A stretch of DNA of 64,000 nt from Hepsetus odoe (Eukaryota; Chordata; Actinopteri; Characiformes; Hepsetidae). The stretch covers positions 15,117,270 to 15,181,269 of the forward strand of contig CM029367.1 in NCBI GenBank assembly GCA_017165825.1, written 5' to 3'. The notes under the pieces were generated by a model. That model saw nothing but the letters and a program-made list of their open reading frames with translations. It was not told where the DNA came from and made no database searches. Of the stretch, positions 36,301-51,300 are shown piece by piece (the stretch's first letter is position 1; every line of letters starts with the position of its first letter). A program made the translations under genes and the position numbers.

Positions 36301-39300
36301 AATGTTAGGATCTATGTCTTTGTTAAAAGGAGGTTGTTATGTGGTAATTTTAATGTACAGGGGGATAGTGGAAGACACAGAGAAGCCCTCAGTGATGATG
36401 GAGAAGTTCTCTTCTGCATCTAAGATGGCTCCTCAGTCCAGTGGATCTCTGCGCTCAAATGCTGGCATAGAGAAGGGCAAAGAAATAGCAGCCAGACTCA
36501 ATATCCATCGTATACATAGCCAACTACGTGGCCTTGATTCGTCAGGTATAAGCTTAACTCAACATCATTCTGTATTATGCACAATTTAGTATCTAGAAGT
36601 GAACTTATTTTTTAACATGGTCTGATATAAATCTTATATGTTGCAGACCTGGGGGCATGTGCTATAACTGCCATTCCATTTGAGAAGTCCAAGGTCCTGT
36701 TCAGCTTAGAGGAGACGGATGATTTTGCTTTAGTGGATGAGACAGAGCCAGCAATCAGCATGGATCATGTCTCAGGTCATGCCTCTGATCCTGCGCGCTC
36801 TGGCCCAAGCCCTGAGAAATGGGGTTGGATCATGTTTGAGTGTGGGATAGAGAACCTTACTGTCAAAGGTATTGCAAACATAATGTGAACTTAAATATAA
36901 TTTCTTTTTAGTGTTGATCATTTCAGCTGAAGTGTGGTGCAAGCTTTATTTATGTGTGTGTGCATCAATCTCTTTTTCCAGGTGGGCGTCAGTCAGGGGC
37001 TGTGCTCTACAGCGCTTTTGGAGTGATGGGTGGAGCTGACACTGGTGTTAGGGGTGGTGTTTGTAAATCAAATGGCTCTAGTGGCTCTCAGACAGGAAGT
37101 GGCTACAGCACAGATGTATCTGATGACAACCTGCCTAATGATGCTCATAGCCCTGCCTCTGAACCAAACAACAACTCAGACTCTGATGAGCAGGTGCTGA
37201 TGCATATTATTAATCTTTTACTTGGCCTTCTCTGTTTTATCTTTCTATCTTGAACTGATTTCAAAATAACAATGTATGCAGGATGAAGGTGTGGAGTCTG
37301 ATGACCTGAAGAAAGACCTTCCTTTATTGCCCCCACCTCCTGACTCCAGCAGTATGAAACTTACCATTAAGGAGATCTGGTTCAGTTTTGCTGCTCCAAC
37401 CAACATTCGATCTCAAACGCAGACCATGTCCAGGTATTTACATACATTCATATTCATAAAGATTAAACCCCCTAAAGCAAATGGTTTTCATTTCTGAAGG
37501 TAAAATGTAATCTCCTTCAGGAAACAGCATACAAAATTCAACAAAACATGCTATTTTCTGCATATTTTCTGTTCTCTACTGAAAAAATAAAAAAAATGCT
37601 GTAAACCATAAAACGGATGTCACTCGATTCCAAACTGAGTCCGTGAATGTAATTATTTTTTTCTTGCAGGCAACTCAATCTTTTGAGTACTGCAACTCCT
37701 GCTGTAGGAGCATGGCTGGTGCCCATCGACCAGCTTAAATCATCACTGCAGAAACTTGACATGGAGGCCACTCTACGAGTGTGTGCAGTAATGGGCTGCA
37801 TAATGTCCGAAGCCCTGGAGGTTAGAAATACTCTTTTAAGATATACACACACTGCCTGCGATGGGCTGGCAACCTGTCCAGGGTGCGTCCCCCGTCCTCG
37901 CCCTGTGTGCGCTGGGTTGGACGCCAGCACTCCCCCGCAACCCCGTTTGGGACAAGCGGATATACACACACGAACTAAGATTAAGTGCTAACACTGATTA
38001 TTATATGAATGTTTGCTTTATTTGAAACAGAAGAAGAGCATTCACATCCCATTCCGCAGCAAGTATAACCGAACAACGAAGCGGGCGCGTTATCTTCATG
38101 AAAACCCATCCTGTTTACTTTGTAACATTTTGCATCGCTACCTTCAACAAGCCGATTACAGTGTTATAGAGGAGGCTACCATGGTAAGGCTGCCTGCATA
38201 TTGTATGTTTTATGTATTTGTTTGTGTACTTGGGCTTTCTAACTTGTCTGCTTTTATTCTTAGAATGATGGCTTGCCTGCCTTGGTCACACTAAAGAAAG
38301 GTTTGGTTGCACTTGCGCGTCAGTGGATGAAGTTCATTGTTGTCACGCAAGGCTTTAAGGCAGTTGGTTTGCTGCGACCAAATCAGCTGCCAAAACCCAA
38401 AGAGCCTGTTCTTATTGATCCCTACCCTGCTCAGGGTATGGACAGTGGAGCTGCCCTCCAGAGTGACACCAGTGCTGATGGCGTAGAGTTTGAGTTTGAT
38501 GCAGGTAACACATATCAAACACCCACACCTCCTTCTTTCTCAGAACATCTGTAACGTTCATCATTCTTATTCATCCTTGGTTATCATGGACAGACTGGTC
38601 TGCAAATTTCCTTCTGTGTCAGGTATCTGAAAAGTAATTAGTTTCTGAGTAATCTGCTCAAGACTCTCCATATTGACAAGTATTTTTTAAAGCTATTAAA
38701 AATTGAAGACTGAATTATTGCTTGATGCTGCCCATGTAGAATGAATAATCAGTGATTATTAACCACACAGGTAACCAAGAACCTGATAGTCATTAGCAAT
38801 GAGATCATGAGTTCCTTTGTGGAAATGGAAGAACTTAAGGAAAGGTCTGCGATCAGTGCAGTATTGAGGCCTTTATTATTAAAAAGGCACTAGTTGAATG
38901 AAATGTCATATAAGAAATGAAATATTCCCATCACTATTGACTTTAGTCTAACTTAAGGTTATACATGTTTGTATCATGCATGTTGTTCATTTTACAATAT
39001 TTTTGTTCTTAGGCACTGTCAGTGAACACACAATGCTGTTGGAAGGTGTGTGCAGTCGACCTGCCCCCACTGGACCTTCTGCCCCTGTCAGTGGAGTTGA
39101 GATCATGCGGAAGCTATCTAAATCTCACACACACAGTGAGTCTGGTCTCAAGATCAAGGGCTCTCATCCTTACCAATCCCTGAGCTACACAAGCGGAGAC
39201 ACAGCGGCTGATTCGCCAGCTCATGTGAGTCGGACAGGACTGCAATCCAATCATAGCCCAAGGAAGGAGTCGTTGCTCAGTTACCTAACAGGAAGTTTCC

Positions 39301-42300
39301 CCAGCCTACATAACCTGCTGGAAGTCACACCTCCTCGCACCAGTGAACAAGTGGCAGCAAAGAGTAGCTCTCTGACACGTACAGGTACAGCCATTGTTTT
39401 TTCGGGTGGAGGATGCGATTTATAAAATGAAATACTTTCACTCCAACAATTGTGGAAAAAGTAAAATGTTTGTGTGTTGCTTAGGTAACAGCCTGGGTAC
39501 AGATATGTTGACAGAGCATCCACTCTTGTCTGAGCCATCATCTGTCAGCTTCTACAACTGGATGTCTATTGCTGTTGGAAATCGCCAAGGGGGCAATGTG
39601 CAGGAGTCCCCCCTCAACCGTTCTCAGCACAACAGTCTGCAGGCTGGAGGTGTGTGTGTGTGTGTGTGAGTGTGAGCAAGAGTTAAATGGTTATAATGTA
39701 ATCTGACAGTGGATGTACAGTGTTTGTATATGTGTTCTGATAAATATGCTGACTCTTGGCAGGTGTGCTTCCAACCATTCCATCAGCGTCGGACTTTAAT
39801 ACAGTTCTGTCAAGTGATCAAAACACAATGGAAACACACTCTCAGCATACACATTCCCAACACAGCACCAGTCAAGATGACCTGCTTGAGCAAGATGAGA
39901 CCAATCTCTGCCCTGCAGCTGTGCAACTGGCTGATGCACAGGTAAGATGTGAAAACACATACAACAAAACTCACCCAAATACATTGTTGCACTCTTTTCC
40001 TAATCTTTGAATTATTTCTTCTTTCTAATGCATCTCAAGAATTGTTCTTTGAGTGAATAAAGACATTTTTCTTTTCTTTATTAGACTATCTACAATGTAA
40101 ATACATTATACTGAAAACCCTGAGCTCCTCTTATGATTCAGTGACCGATGCGTTGTGTGTATGTGTAGGTGGTATTTAAGCCTTTGTTGAGTCACACTGG
40201 TATCCAGTCTCAGGACACTCCTCAGTCACTCAGTTATAAGATGTATTTTGGGGAGCACCTGTCCTTCAGCGGAACTCTGGAGTGTCTGAGGGCCGACATT
40301 GTTGACTCAGACACCAGCAAAGAAAGAAAGAACAAACGAGCCCGCAGGTAATAGCTCAATGCTCCTCTCACTTCTACAGTGTGTTAAGGTTTCTGTCTTT
40401 AGTTTTTAAAACAAACGTAAAGGTTGATTATTGTCAATAACAGTTAAGATCAAATATATCTCTATGCATATCTGAGGTTTTCCTTCTTTATCCAACTGAT
40501 CAGTTATTTAGCAAATCCTTGCTATGTTAATGTGCTGAAGTAAGCAAGCAAAAAACTAGTTGCTACAAGGCAGTTACATCAATGATAACCTGTAACATTA
40601 AAGGGGTAAGATAGTATGTGCAACACACATTCAATATGAGTGAGTGACAAGCAGACAGCTAAAATAGTGTGTCTGTAAAAAGTGTATCCATTTCACAGAC
40701 AGGGCATGGTGAATCTCCCACCGCTGGAGTTCAAGCCAGCACTGATGATTGAGACTTTCAGTCTGAATGCAGTGATTCTGGAAAAATGCATGTCATCACC
40801 TCCATCTGCCAGTGCCCTCTCGTTTCATGAGCTGAGTCGGCGCCCGCAAGCCAGTGTGCACTGCCATTTCACTCTGGCCTGCCAAGCTATCCGCCAACAT
40901 GTGGACATGGCCCTGGTGCGCCTCATCCACCAGTTCAGCGCCATGATAGATGACATCAAGGCCACACAGACAGACATCAAACTCAGCCGTTACACCGCTG
41001 GCTCAGCTTCGCCCACTCCTACTTTCAAGGCTCGTCCATACCGTGAGTTCCGTTCCTCGGATTTCAGCCGCAGCTCCCGTGGTAGCCTGAATGGTGCAAC
41101 CCGCCTCAGTACACAGAAGGGCAAGCGAGTTGCTGCTGGACCAGGTCTGGACACGCTTACCCGCAACCGTGAGCCAAGGGGCAGGAGCTCACTGGGCAGA
41201 TCTGAGAGGCGAACATCTAAAGTGTCACGCAAGGGCTCACGTGATGTGGCTGACCACATGACCATTCAGATGGACGACTCGGACTCCATCACAGTGTCTG
41301 AACAGAGCGAGCCATCAGCTGAATGCTGGCAGAACATGTACAAGCTACTTAACTTCTACTCGCTCATTTCAGACCCCACTGGCATCCTGGAAAAGAGCCA
41401 AGAGAATGCACTTTCAGGTGGGAGAAACTGCTGTGACTGCCATGTAACTTTTAGAGTGAAGATTAAGCCAAAAATCTGATTCATTTTAACACAGATTTAA
41501 CTGTCTACGTTGGCACATTGATTGCCAGAGCTTATGTCTTACTTGTTTATTTTAAATTCATGTGATTAAATTTCTGTTAATTGGATCTTTTCATCATGGG
41601 TTCAAATAAAAGGTGGCTTCCATGTGGTTATCACTGTTTATACAGCATACTTGTATACTTGTGAACCACTACATTTAGCCTTTTGCACCATTGAATACTT
41701 AATGATGACTTTGCTGAGTGAGTACATTTGATGAAAGCATGAAATTGATGTAATCAGCCAAAATAAATCAAACAAAATTTCTTAAGCGTCAAACAAAAAT
41801 TATAAATCTGAAAATATTACTCACTGAATACCCACATTGCGGTGGACTAAACAAACGGAGATCTTGTTTTGTTATTGGTCACGTGGTTTTCTGCTAAATG
41901 ATACACTCCTTGAAATTTGTGCTTTGAGCCTGCTTAAGTTTGTTTTTGTAGTTTTTCAGTAGTTCATTTCTGTAGTTTTTTTTCTACGTTTTTAAAAATG
42001 TATTTCATTGCATTATACTTTTTATTTTGGCAGAGGGTGGGCAGAGCCCTGCAGAGCCGCCCTGCCGGCTGGTGTTTGAGTCAGAGGCAGAGTCTCCACC
42101 AAGCCGACCAGGCCGCAGGCGGAGCTTGGTGAGTTCTGAGCCTCAGCATGTTACCCTGATAGTGTTTGGTGTGGGTATGGTGAATCGCACACACCTGGAG
42201 GCAGACATTGGAGGACTGACCATGGAAGCAGAACTGAAGAAAATACACGGCAGCTTCACGCTGAAGGAGAAGATGAAGGGTAACAGCCACAAAAACACAT

Positions 42301-45300
42301 GCACTTCACAGTCTGTAGAGACCTTACATACGCTGACACCTTTTGATCTCTGTAGATATTCTTCATCAGAAGATGACTGAGACGTGTGCATCGGCCCACA
42401 TTGGAGGAGTGAACATTGTCCTTTTGGAGGGAATTACACCAAACATTCAGTCAGTATCTGCTCTTAGTCTCAGCTTTAGAAACTTAAATTCCCATTTTTC
42501 CTGAAATGTATTTTACCTCACTCCCTTAAATTTCTTGCCTGCTATAATTTATAGTTTACACCCTTTAGAAATAAAACTTTTTTTTGTATTAAAGCTTTCT
42601 TTGATTCTACATTTAATGCTATCATCAGTTTCTAGCTATTTTTAATTAACTTTTATATTGAATTACACCTGAAGTTCTTTATCTTGATCTTGATGTTTTA
42701 TGTAAAGTAGTGCTTTCTCTTTGAAAGGGCTTGTTTTACTTATTTTGATGATTTGAGCGATCTCGGGCTGATGAAACAAACATTTGTAAATATTCCACAG
42801 GAAACTCGTTTGTTTTTCTTCATTTTTATTATTTATTTCATTCTTATTCTTTTTTTTCCTTACTCTTTATGCTTTCTCTTTATTCTTTCTTTCTATCTTT
42901 TTCTCTCTGTTTTTGTCTCTCTCGGCTGGCAGACTGGAGGATTTCCCAACCTCCCCTACCAGCACAGCCAAGCAAGAGTTTCTGTATGTTCAAATTTCCT
43001 CTAAAACCTTTTCCTATTCTTCACTAAATCCTTCTTATAATCTGCTGCTTATTGTCTAGAACCAGAATTCCATTTTATTAATCATCTTAGATATCTATTT
43101 CAGATTGTTTCCCATAGATAATAGCATATCATGCTTTACTAAAAATCACTAAGCTGTAAGTAATACACTTTGTGTGTTAGTGACAATCTTTAGTTCCAGA
43201 CAGGGATCACTAAGAGTTCAGTGTCATCAATAATATAGAGGTGCAAACATTTTGGAAAAAGCTGCATTCAAAGCACATCTACAGTGTATTAGTATTAATA
43301 CCACAGCATCTTAAAAAAATCAAGTTATCACACTCCTGTTTCGTCAAACCATTCCTTGTGAATTGCTGATTTCATACTCGTAGTCTAGATGGGATGGGAA
43401 TATCTATTTTTTGTTCTCATAAAACAGAAGTGATAAGCATACGAAGATAGCGTTAACATCTGAAGAAGGAATCATTACGTTATCGGTCAATGGTTATATG
43501 GTACAGTATAATAATTATATATAGCTGTATGGAATAATTTCTAAACAGGAACATACAGGGTTGTATTTGTTCATGGATTGGCACTTTCCCTGCATGCCTC
43601 ATTGTTTATTGATTCATTTTGACGGAACTGTTTCCTGAAATCTCCGTAAGTCTGACCCTTAATTTGGTAAAGTTCTGAGAAATAGAGTTAAAGCTCTTTT
43701 ATCATTAGTTACCTAAAGCTATGTGATGTTTCATTTGTGGAATGTGAAATACATCCATACAAATGCATCTCTGTTCTTACACCATTCCTTCTTTCCTTGG
43801 CTTCTCTGTAGCTTCTCGCTTTCAAACTGCACAAAAGCCTTTGCCATTTATTTAGTTGGTGGTTCTGACACAGGTACTAAGTTTGTTGCTGTTGTGAACC
43901 CTTTTTAATTCTTGTGTGTTTGTGTGTGCACACATGTTTGTATCTTACAGGACAGTAGTGAAATGTAATATTGCAAAGTCTCAGGCTCTGTACAGTGCAC
44001 AGCGTGGGCTGAAGACCAATAACGCTGCGGTATTTAAAGTGGGTGCCATCATGATCAACATCCCACAACACCCAGCAACGCTGCATAGCATGATGGTTCG
44101 CAGTTCCCACCAGCTCTCCAAGCAAATCTCAGACCTTATCCGCCAGCCTTCCAATCCGTGAGTCAAACTTTAACCTCCCTTAAAACAGCGGTGCTGGAAA
44201 GTTGGCAACCCCTTTAGATTTTCTCTGTATTTTCACACAGGTCCTAAAAGTAGACAAAGAAAACTAAATTAAACAAATGAAACAAAAAATATACTTATAT
44301 TAATCTATTTCTTAAGGAAAAATATGCATGTATGTCTGTGAAGGGTGAAAATATGTTCTTTGCTTTCAATATCTGTTTGAAGAACCTTGTGAAGCAGCAG
44401 CAGCAGCAGCAGCTTAATGTTTCTGATAACTGATAATTCAAGACAGAGGGCTGGAATTTCCCTTATTTGTACATAATCTTTCTGTGGTCTGGTTGAGTCC
44501 AACAGTAATATTCAAAACAACACAGAATTTGAAACAAAAATTCTCTCATTTCAGTGTCCTGATGAGCAGTTTAAGAACAACAGGTTTAGACCAACACAAA
44601 GTCTAGCTCATTTCATTCCATTTATTTCATTTTTGTATTTGCCCACTGTTGCTTATGTTACCTGGGGTCTGTTTATTTTAGTCCTCCAAATAGAGAAGAA
44701 ACTCCTACTCCCCAGCCATCTGAAAAGGCTTCAAGTGTTAATCAAACTCCAGTGGAGGCCAATGAATTTCCACAGCTGCCGGAGGGATTGGAGAAAAAGC
44801 CAATAGTGCTGAAGTTCAGCGCCATGCTAGATGGGATAACTATTGGTGCTGCCCTACTTCCTTCTCTAAAGGCAGAATACAAGATGGGAAGAATGAAAAG
44901 TCATGGAATGACTGGTATGTCCTTTGGGACTTTGGGGTTTAACAGCCTTTTTATATTACAGACTTCAAATCTGTGGTTCAGTGAAAGTGAAATATTGTTT
45001 GCTCTACCATTAATCAAGGAAAGGAGGTGTTAAATAAATGCATGAATATTATTTTCTGTTTTCCAGGCGCACAGACAAGGTTTACATTTGAGCTCCCCAA
45101 TCATAAGCTCTGTTTCCAGTCAAAGGTGTCACCGGTGGACGTTTCAGCCATGCCACCCTCGGCCAGTCTCACCCTGCCACAGGTCACAATGTCTGGAGAG
45201 TATATTATCCAGGAGCATGAAGGCCACAGTGATACTGCCTGGGGCCCTGATGAAATGCCCACCAAACATGGCAGCTATCTCCAGGGAAACTACCTGCGAT

Positions 45301-48300
45301 GTGTAGCTGAGGTAAGGAAATAGCCTGATAGATTTGGTGGTTTTTTTTTTTTTTCTCTTCTTCTTCTTTCCCCCCCAAATATGGTCAAATTGAGGGTCGT
45401 GATTTGTGAACTTTTCCTCTGATTTCTCCACTTCAGATTGGCTCATTTGAACACAACCTGACCACAGATCTTCTCAACCACTTGGTCTTCCTCCAGAAGG
45501 TCTTCATGAAGGAGGTCAATGAGGTTATTCAGAAAGTTTCAGGTATGCAGCCCTGGTCCCAGCTAGTTTTGTTGACGAGCATTATAAACACTGCATTCAA
45601 ATAATTATTGTTTTGTGTGTGTGTGTGTGTGTGTGTAGGGGGAGAGCAGCCCATTCCCTTGTGGAATGAACATGATGTGTCGAATGATGGAGACAAACCT
45701 AAAATTCTGCTCTACTCTCTCAGTCTTATGTTTAAGGTATGATTATTTATTTTCTATAATTATAACATTTTGATTCAGTTATCTGCAGGAATTTGGATGC
45801 GACACCTTGAATTCTTTCTTTTGTTTTTCAAACAATGTAGAAAACTTTGACAGGTTCCATGGTAACAGGATTATCAATGTTATTCAACTTGTCAGTGGTT
45901 TTATGTTGTGATGATATAAGTATACATGCAATTTCATGTTTGATATAATTTAATGTTTGATTTAATTGTTGAAAATTATAATATTTGTGATGAATTTAAG
46001 TAATTGCTGTCTAACTATAGGGCATACAGATGACTGCTACCACTCCCTCAATGAGAGCTGTAAGATTTGAGACAGGGTTAATTGAGCTGGAGCTGTCTAA
46101 TCGAATTCAGTGCAAAGCCACACCCACAGGAAGTAGCTATCTGAAACTCTTTGGGAAATGCCAAGTGGATTTGAACCTTGCCCTAGGACAAATTGTTAAA
46201 CACCAGGTATTTCATTAGCCGCTTATAGGCATGCACTCAGTTAATACATGATACCTACTTTGTGATATAATTTAATAGCATTTTTATTTTTTAATGCTAG
46301 GTTTATGAGGAGGCAGGATCAGATTTCCATCAAGTTGCTTATTTCCGCACTCGGATTGGCTTGCGCAACGCTCTCCAGGAGGAGATCAGGGGCTGCTCTG
46401 ATAAGGAAGCTGTCCTCATCACACTTAACCGGCCAATAGTATTTGCCCAACCTGTGGCATTTGACAGAGGTAAACTATTTTTCTGTAATGTAAGTTTTTT
46501 GAGGTGTGTGTGTGTTTGTTTGTTTGTTTGTTTGTATATACAGTGTGTGCATAATTAACAGGCAAGTGAGTATTTTTGGGATTAATTTAATTTAAAACCT
46601 GAACAAATACAGAGCTATCAGTCAATCCTAAATGTTAAAAACTCTGAAGCCTGAATTTTTTTTATTTTTTAAAGAAAATGTGAGTGTGAACATTTGCAGG
46701 GGAAAACGTGTGCACAATTATTAAGCAGCTATTAGTGTGCAGAATTATTACAAAAGTTTTTCCATCTCACTTGTTTATTTTCATCTGTTAAAGTGAAAAT
46801 AATAAACAAGCAACTAATGCATTTACGAACAAACATTTCTCATATAAAAATAAATAAATAAATAAAAATTCAGTGCTTATATAGCCACCCTTCTTTTCAA
46901 TGAAAGTGAAATAATGTTTGCTCTACCATTAATCAAGGAAAGGATGTGTTAAATAGAATAAACAGTAATAATCCTTCCATTCATGGAGTCTGTCACTTTC
47001 TTCATCTGTTGACGATCAACTTTTTGTGCAGCAGCAACCAGCCTCCCAGACTCTGTTCAGAGAGGTGGGCTGTTTTCCTTCCCTGTGACTCCTCCGTTTA
47101 AGAACGTCCACAAGTTCTCAATAGGGTTTAGGTCAGGTAAGGAAGGGGGCCATGTCATTATTCTTTCATCTTTGTGGCCTTTACTGACCACGCAGTGGAG
47201 TACTCCCATGCATTTGGGGCAGTGGTGGTCTAGTGGTTAGGGAGTTGCCCTTGATCGGAAGATTGTGGGTTAGATTCCCTCACCAATAGGTTGCCCTGAG
47301 GTACAGTCACTGCTCCCCGGGCGCTTTTAACAGCTGCCCCCTGTTGCACGTGTGAATGGGTGAAACGCAGAGATTGAATTTCATTGTTGTGCTGTGCTGC
47401 GTTTCACAATGACAAGGGTAGTCACTTTCACTTTTTCACTTTCATGCGATGGCGCATCGTCCTGCATACAAATCATGATGATCTTGAAAGATACAGATAC
47501 TTTTTCCTGAACCAATGCTTGAAGAAAGTGTCTTCTAAAAACTGGCAGTAGATCTGGGAGCTGATTTTGAGTCTATCTTCAACCTGAAAAGGTCCATCTA
47601 GCTCATCTTTAATAATACCAGCTCATACCAGTACCCCACCTCCACCTTGCTGCATCTGAGTCGTAGTGGAGCTCTATGCTCGTTACTGATCCCATTTTGC
47701 CTGAGGAGAGAAGATGCCTAATAATTATGCACACCTTCACATGGGGTGTTGATGTCTTTAGGCCACAACCTCCCTCATGACACACACATACATCACCTGA
47801 TCTGCTTGCATCCAATTAGCATTAACATTTATACAGCTTGGAGTTGGAATATATACATAAAAATGATGATATGGTCGAAATACTCACTTGCCTAATAATT
47901 TTGTGTGTACGCGCTTATGTGTGTAGTACAAATGTTCGATTTGAAATTGATTTGGTCTGTGTTTGCATATTTCAGCTGTGCTTTTCTGGCTGAACTATAA
48001 AGCAGCATATGACAACTGGAAAGAGCAGCGGTTGGCATTAAATTCGGACATCCATGTGGCCACTAAAGAGGTGGTGGACAAGCTGCCAGCGATCCAGCAG
48101 ACCAGTGTTCAGGCATTTAGCACACTCTTCCTTCAGCTCACAGTTAATGATCTGGGCATCTGCCTTCCTATCACCAGCAGCTCACAGGTAACAGTCCATG
48201 CAGCATTTAAAGCTGAGTTTACCTTGGATTACTTTTCATACTTCATTGTAGTCTTTTGCCTGCTTCATTAAGCAAGCAAATGTTATTCGTCTTCACCTAG

Positions 48301-51300
48301 GTTCTTTTTACTTTAAGAACAGACCAAACAGTCAGAAATTGAAAGAGGTTTGTTTGTTTCACTTGTCACTCTTTAGACAAATCACAGTTTGGATTTTGAC
48401 ACTGGATCAGCACTGGTCCTCACCATAGAGAGCACTCTGATCACAGCCTGCTCATCTGAGTCGCTGGTCAGTAAAGGACACTTCAAGAACTTCTGTATCC
48501 GCTTTGCTGAGGGCTTTGAAACCACGTGGGATGACTGGAAGCCTGAGATCCGAGGAGACCTGGTCATGAATGCCTGTGAGTAGTACTCTAGCATCTTGTT
48601 ACTTCCTGGTTGTTTCAGAATTGGTTCAGAATCTTTAAAGAAACGATGATTATGTACCAGTTACACGCTTTGAGTGAAAGAATTTAGATTTTTGTTCCTC
48701 TAATGCATGTGGACACGTAAGAGATTTTTAAAAATCCAATCTGAGAATGTGTGTCTTTGGATTTGTTAAGTCCAAACAAAAAAAAAAATTAAAGGGAAAA
48801 TGGTAATACAATAAAATAAAGTAACGTTTGCATGTGTAATTGGATATATGTATAAAAATCTATTTATTTATTTATTTAAAGGTGTTGTCCCTGATGGCAC
48901 ATATGAAGTTTGTTCAAGAACAACAGGCCAAGCCTCTGCAGGTAGAGCCTGGTGTGTGTGTGCGCGTGTGTGTTTTTCAGTGTATTTTTGAGAGTGTATG
49001 TGTGTCCACTGAACAAACAATATATCTGTTTGACAGAGAGCAGCAGTGCTGGTACATGGACCCTGAACATCCTGTGGAAGATGTGTGGAATAGATGTGCA
49101 CATGGACCCCAATATTGGCAAGCGTCTTAACGCCCTGGGAAACACACTCACGTCTCTGACTGGTGAGGAAGATGTAGATGACATCACTGACCTGAACTCA
49201 GAAAACATGGCCGACCTGTCAGATGAAGATGAGAGTGATGGCATGTCCCCCACCATACACATGGTCAGTGCTATCTTCCAAATAGCCTTAGAGCTTTTGC
49301 TTTTCAACAGCTCTTCTTGTGTCTTTGTGACAGATCGTTTTTAATGCAAAAGGAACACTCCAGTTTACTCAAGTTTTTATTTTTTATTTTTTCCTTTCTT
49401 TCTTTCTTTTTTCAATTACATTTTTTTGTTAAGTCTGTGTTTTGTTGCCCATTGACTTCTAAGTGTGTTTATTCAGAGTATTTGAATTTGAGAGTTTGAT
49501 GAAAATTGCTGGAGTATTCCGCAAAGAGCTTTAACCACAGTTGTTTGATGTCATTTTTATATATATATATATATATATATAATATAATATATGTATGTAT
49601 GTGTTAGTGTATAGTGTTAAGTTTACCCAGTGGAAGGTAAGTATTTGCTTCAAGTTTGTGGAAGTGTGTTTGGCTAGCTCTGTGTGTGTGGCCGTTGTTT
49701 ACAGTGTATCGAAGGGGATCTGAGCCCCAGAGTCTCGTTCAGGAAACGGCTGGTGAACAGTATTCTGGGCCTTAGCCCCACGCTGCCACCTCGCTCACCC
49801 TCAGCACACTCAGAGTATCGGGACGTTTCTGCTGCGTCCTCGATCACTCGCTCCAAATCGAGAAGCGTTCGACTGCCTCCCTCTGCCAGTGCACAAGGAG
49901 ATAGAAACCCAAGACCCTTATCATGGGGCTGTGTATGTACTTTAGACTTTAGCCTGTGTGTCTCTCTCTCTCTCTCTCTCTCTGTCTGAAACTCCTCTTT
50001 TTGCATCTGTGTTGCCCTGGTGTGAATAAATGTGTGTAAACTAAATCGATCATCAAATACATATAAAATATTTTTTTTGAAAATCTTTTCCACTCTACAA
50101 AATCTAGAACAAATAATGACTACATTTTGTTTTGCATTTACTTCATAAATTTAAGTCAGTGATTAAAGTGAAACTGAATTGACAATACTGCTGGTGTCTT
50201 GACAGTGCTGGAGTTGTAGGGGCAGCTTGGACTTTTCTGGAATCTCTTGCTCATTGTCTGCCATCTGATTCTTCTCACTATGAGAAATGGGTGATCAATC
50301 TCATTTCAGTACCCCTTTCCCCTCATCCTAAAGGGCCAAAAGGGTATATTTTCTGTGTGCGGGTATTAGAGGATAAATTGCTTCAGTAATCACTGTGTGT
50401 GAAATGGGCTGGTGGTTTATCTGTTCATTTATTTTACTATGGTATACAACAAGTGTGACATGAATACTCCTGTGGCATGCATCGTGACTTACTGGGAGCA
50501 TAGCACCTTGCCTTGAGTTTATGATTTTTGGGATGGCAGTTTGTGTTAATGCACACATCTGTGTGTGTGTGTGGGAGGGCTACATATTTTGATGACTTAT
50601 TTGACATTCTTCTCCCTTATTCAGGAATCCTTTGACCCACGCAGGCAGGTGGCTATGGGTAATCAGATCATTGATGCCCGGGGACGTAAATTCACCAAAC
50701 GCCTGGTGGACATTAGAGAGCTCAATGAGCAAGCCAGAGTCATTGATGATCTCAAGTAAGATATCTATAGCAAAATCAGTAAGTCAAGCCCACAAGCAAA
50801 CATAATAAAAGCAACCTCACATTATTCACACTCTTTCTTTTCTCCCTTTCCTTTCTCAGAAAACTGGGAGCAAGTGAGGGAACTATAAATCAGGAAATCC
50901 AGCGGTACCAGCAGTTGGAATCGGTCGCTGTGAATGATATTCGTCGTGATGTGCGCAAGAAACTCAGACGCTCCAGCATGAGGGTAAGGAGTCCCTCAGC
51001 AGCACATGGCAAAACCTCTCAAAATGGCTGTGTGCTCTCAGAAAACTACTAAACAGACGTGTGTTTGTTTATTTCAGGCGGCATCTCTGAAGGATAAATG
51101 GGGTCTGGGATATAAGCCCAGCTACAACAGGTCAAAGAGCATCTCCGCAGCAGGCAGACCACCCATGAAGAGGATAGAGAGACAGAGGTGAGCTCACAGT
51201 ACGGTAAATAAGGAATTAATGGGATGATTTTGGACAATTTTGAATGTGTACTTTTGTTATGGGGTGGTGGTGGTCTAGTGCTATACCTACGGGCTTACGG

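Larger units (their letters stand above)
34853..36360 (+). other. BLTP1: BLTP1 intron 32 with transposon insertions
   Basis: The intron is filled by a Tc1-like element (34,891-36,025) and a SINE fragment (36,030-36,100). The remaining sequence (36,101-36,360) shows nothing. Confidence 0.8.

Noticed and set aside
40990..41265. Minus-strand open frame opposite BLTP1 exon 44, and similar ones opposite exons at 33,288 and 55,960
   Set aside because: They are shadows of GC-rich, Ser/Arg- or Pro-rich coding exons on the plus strand. No domain or splice context supports them.
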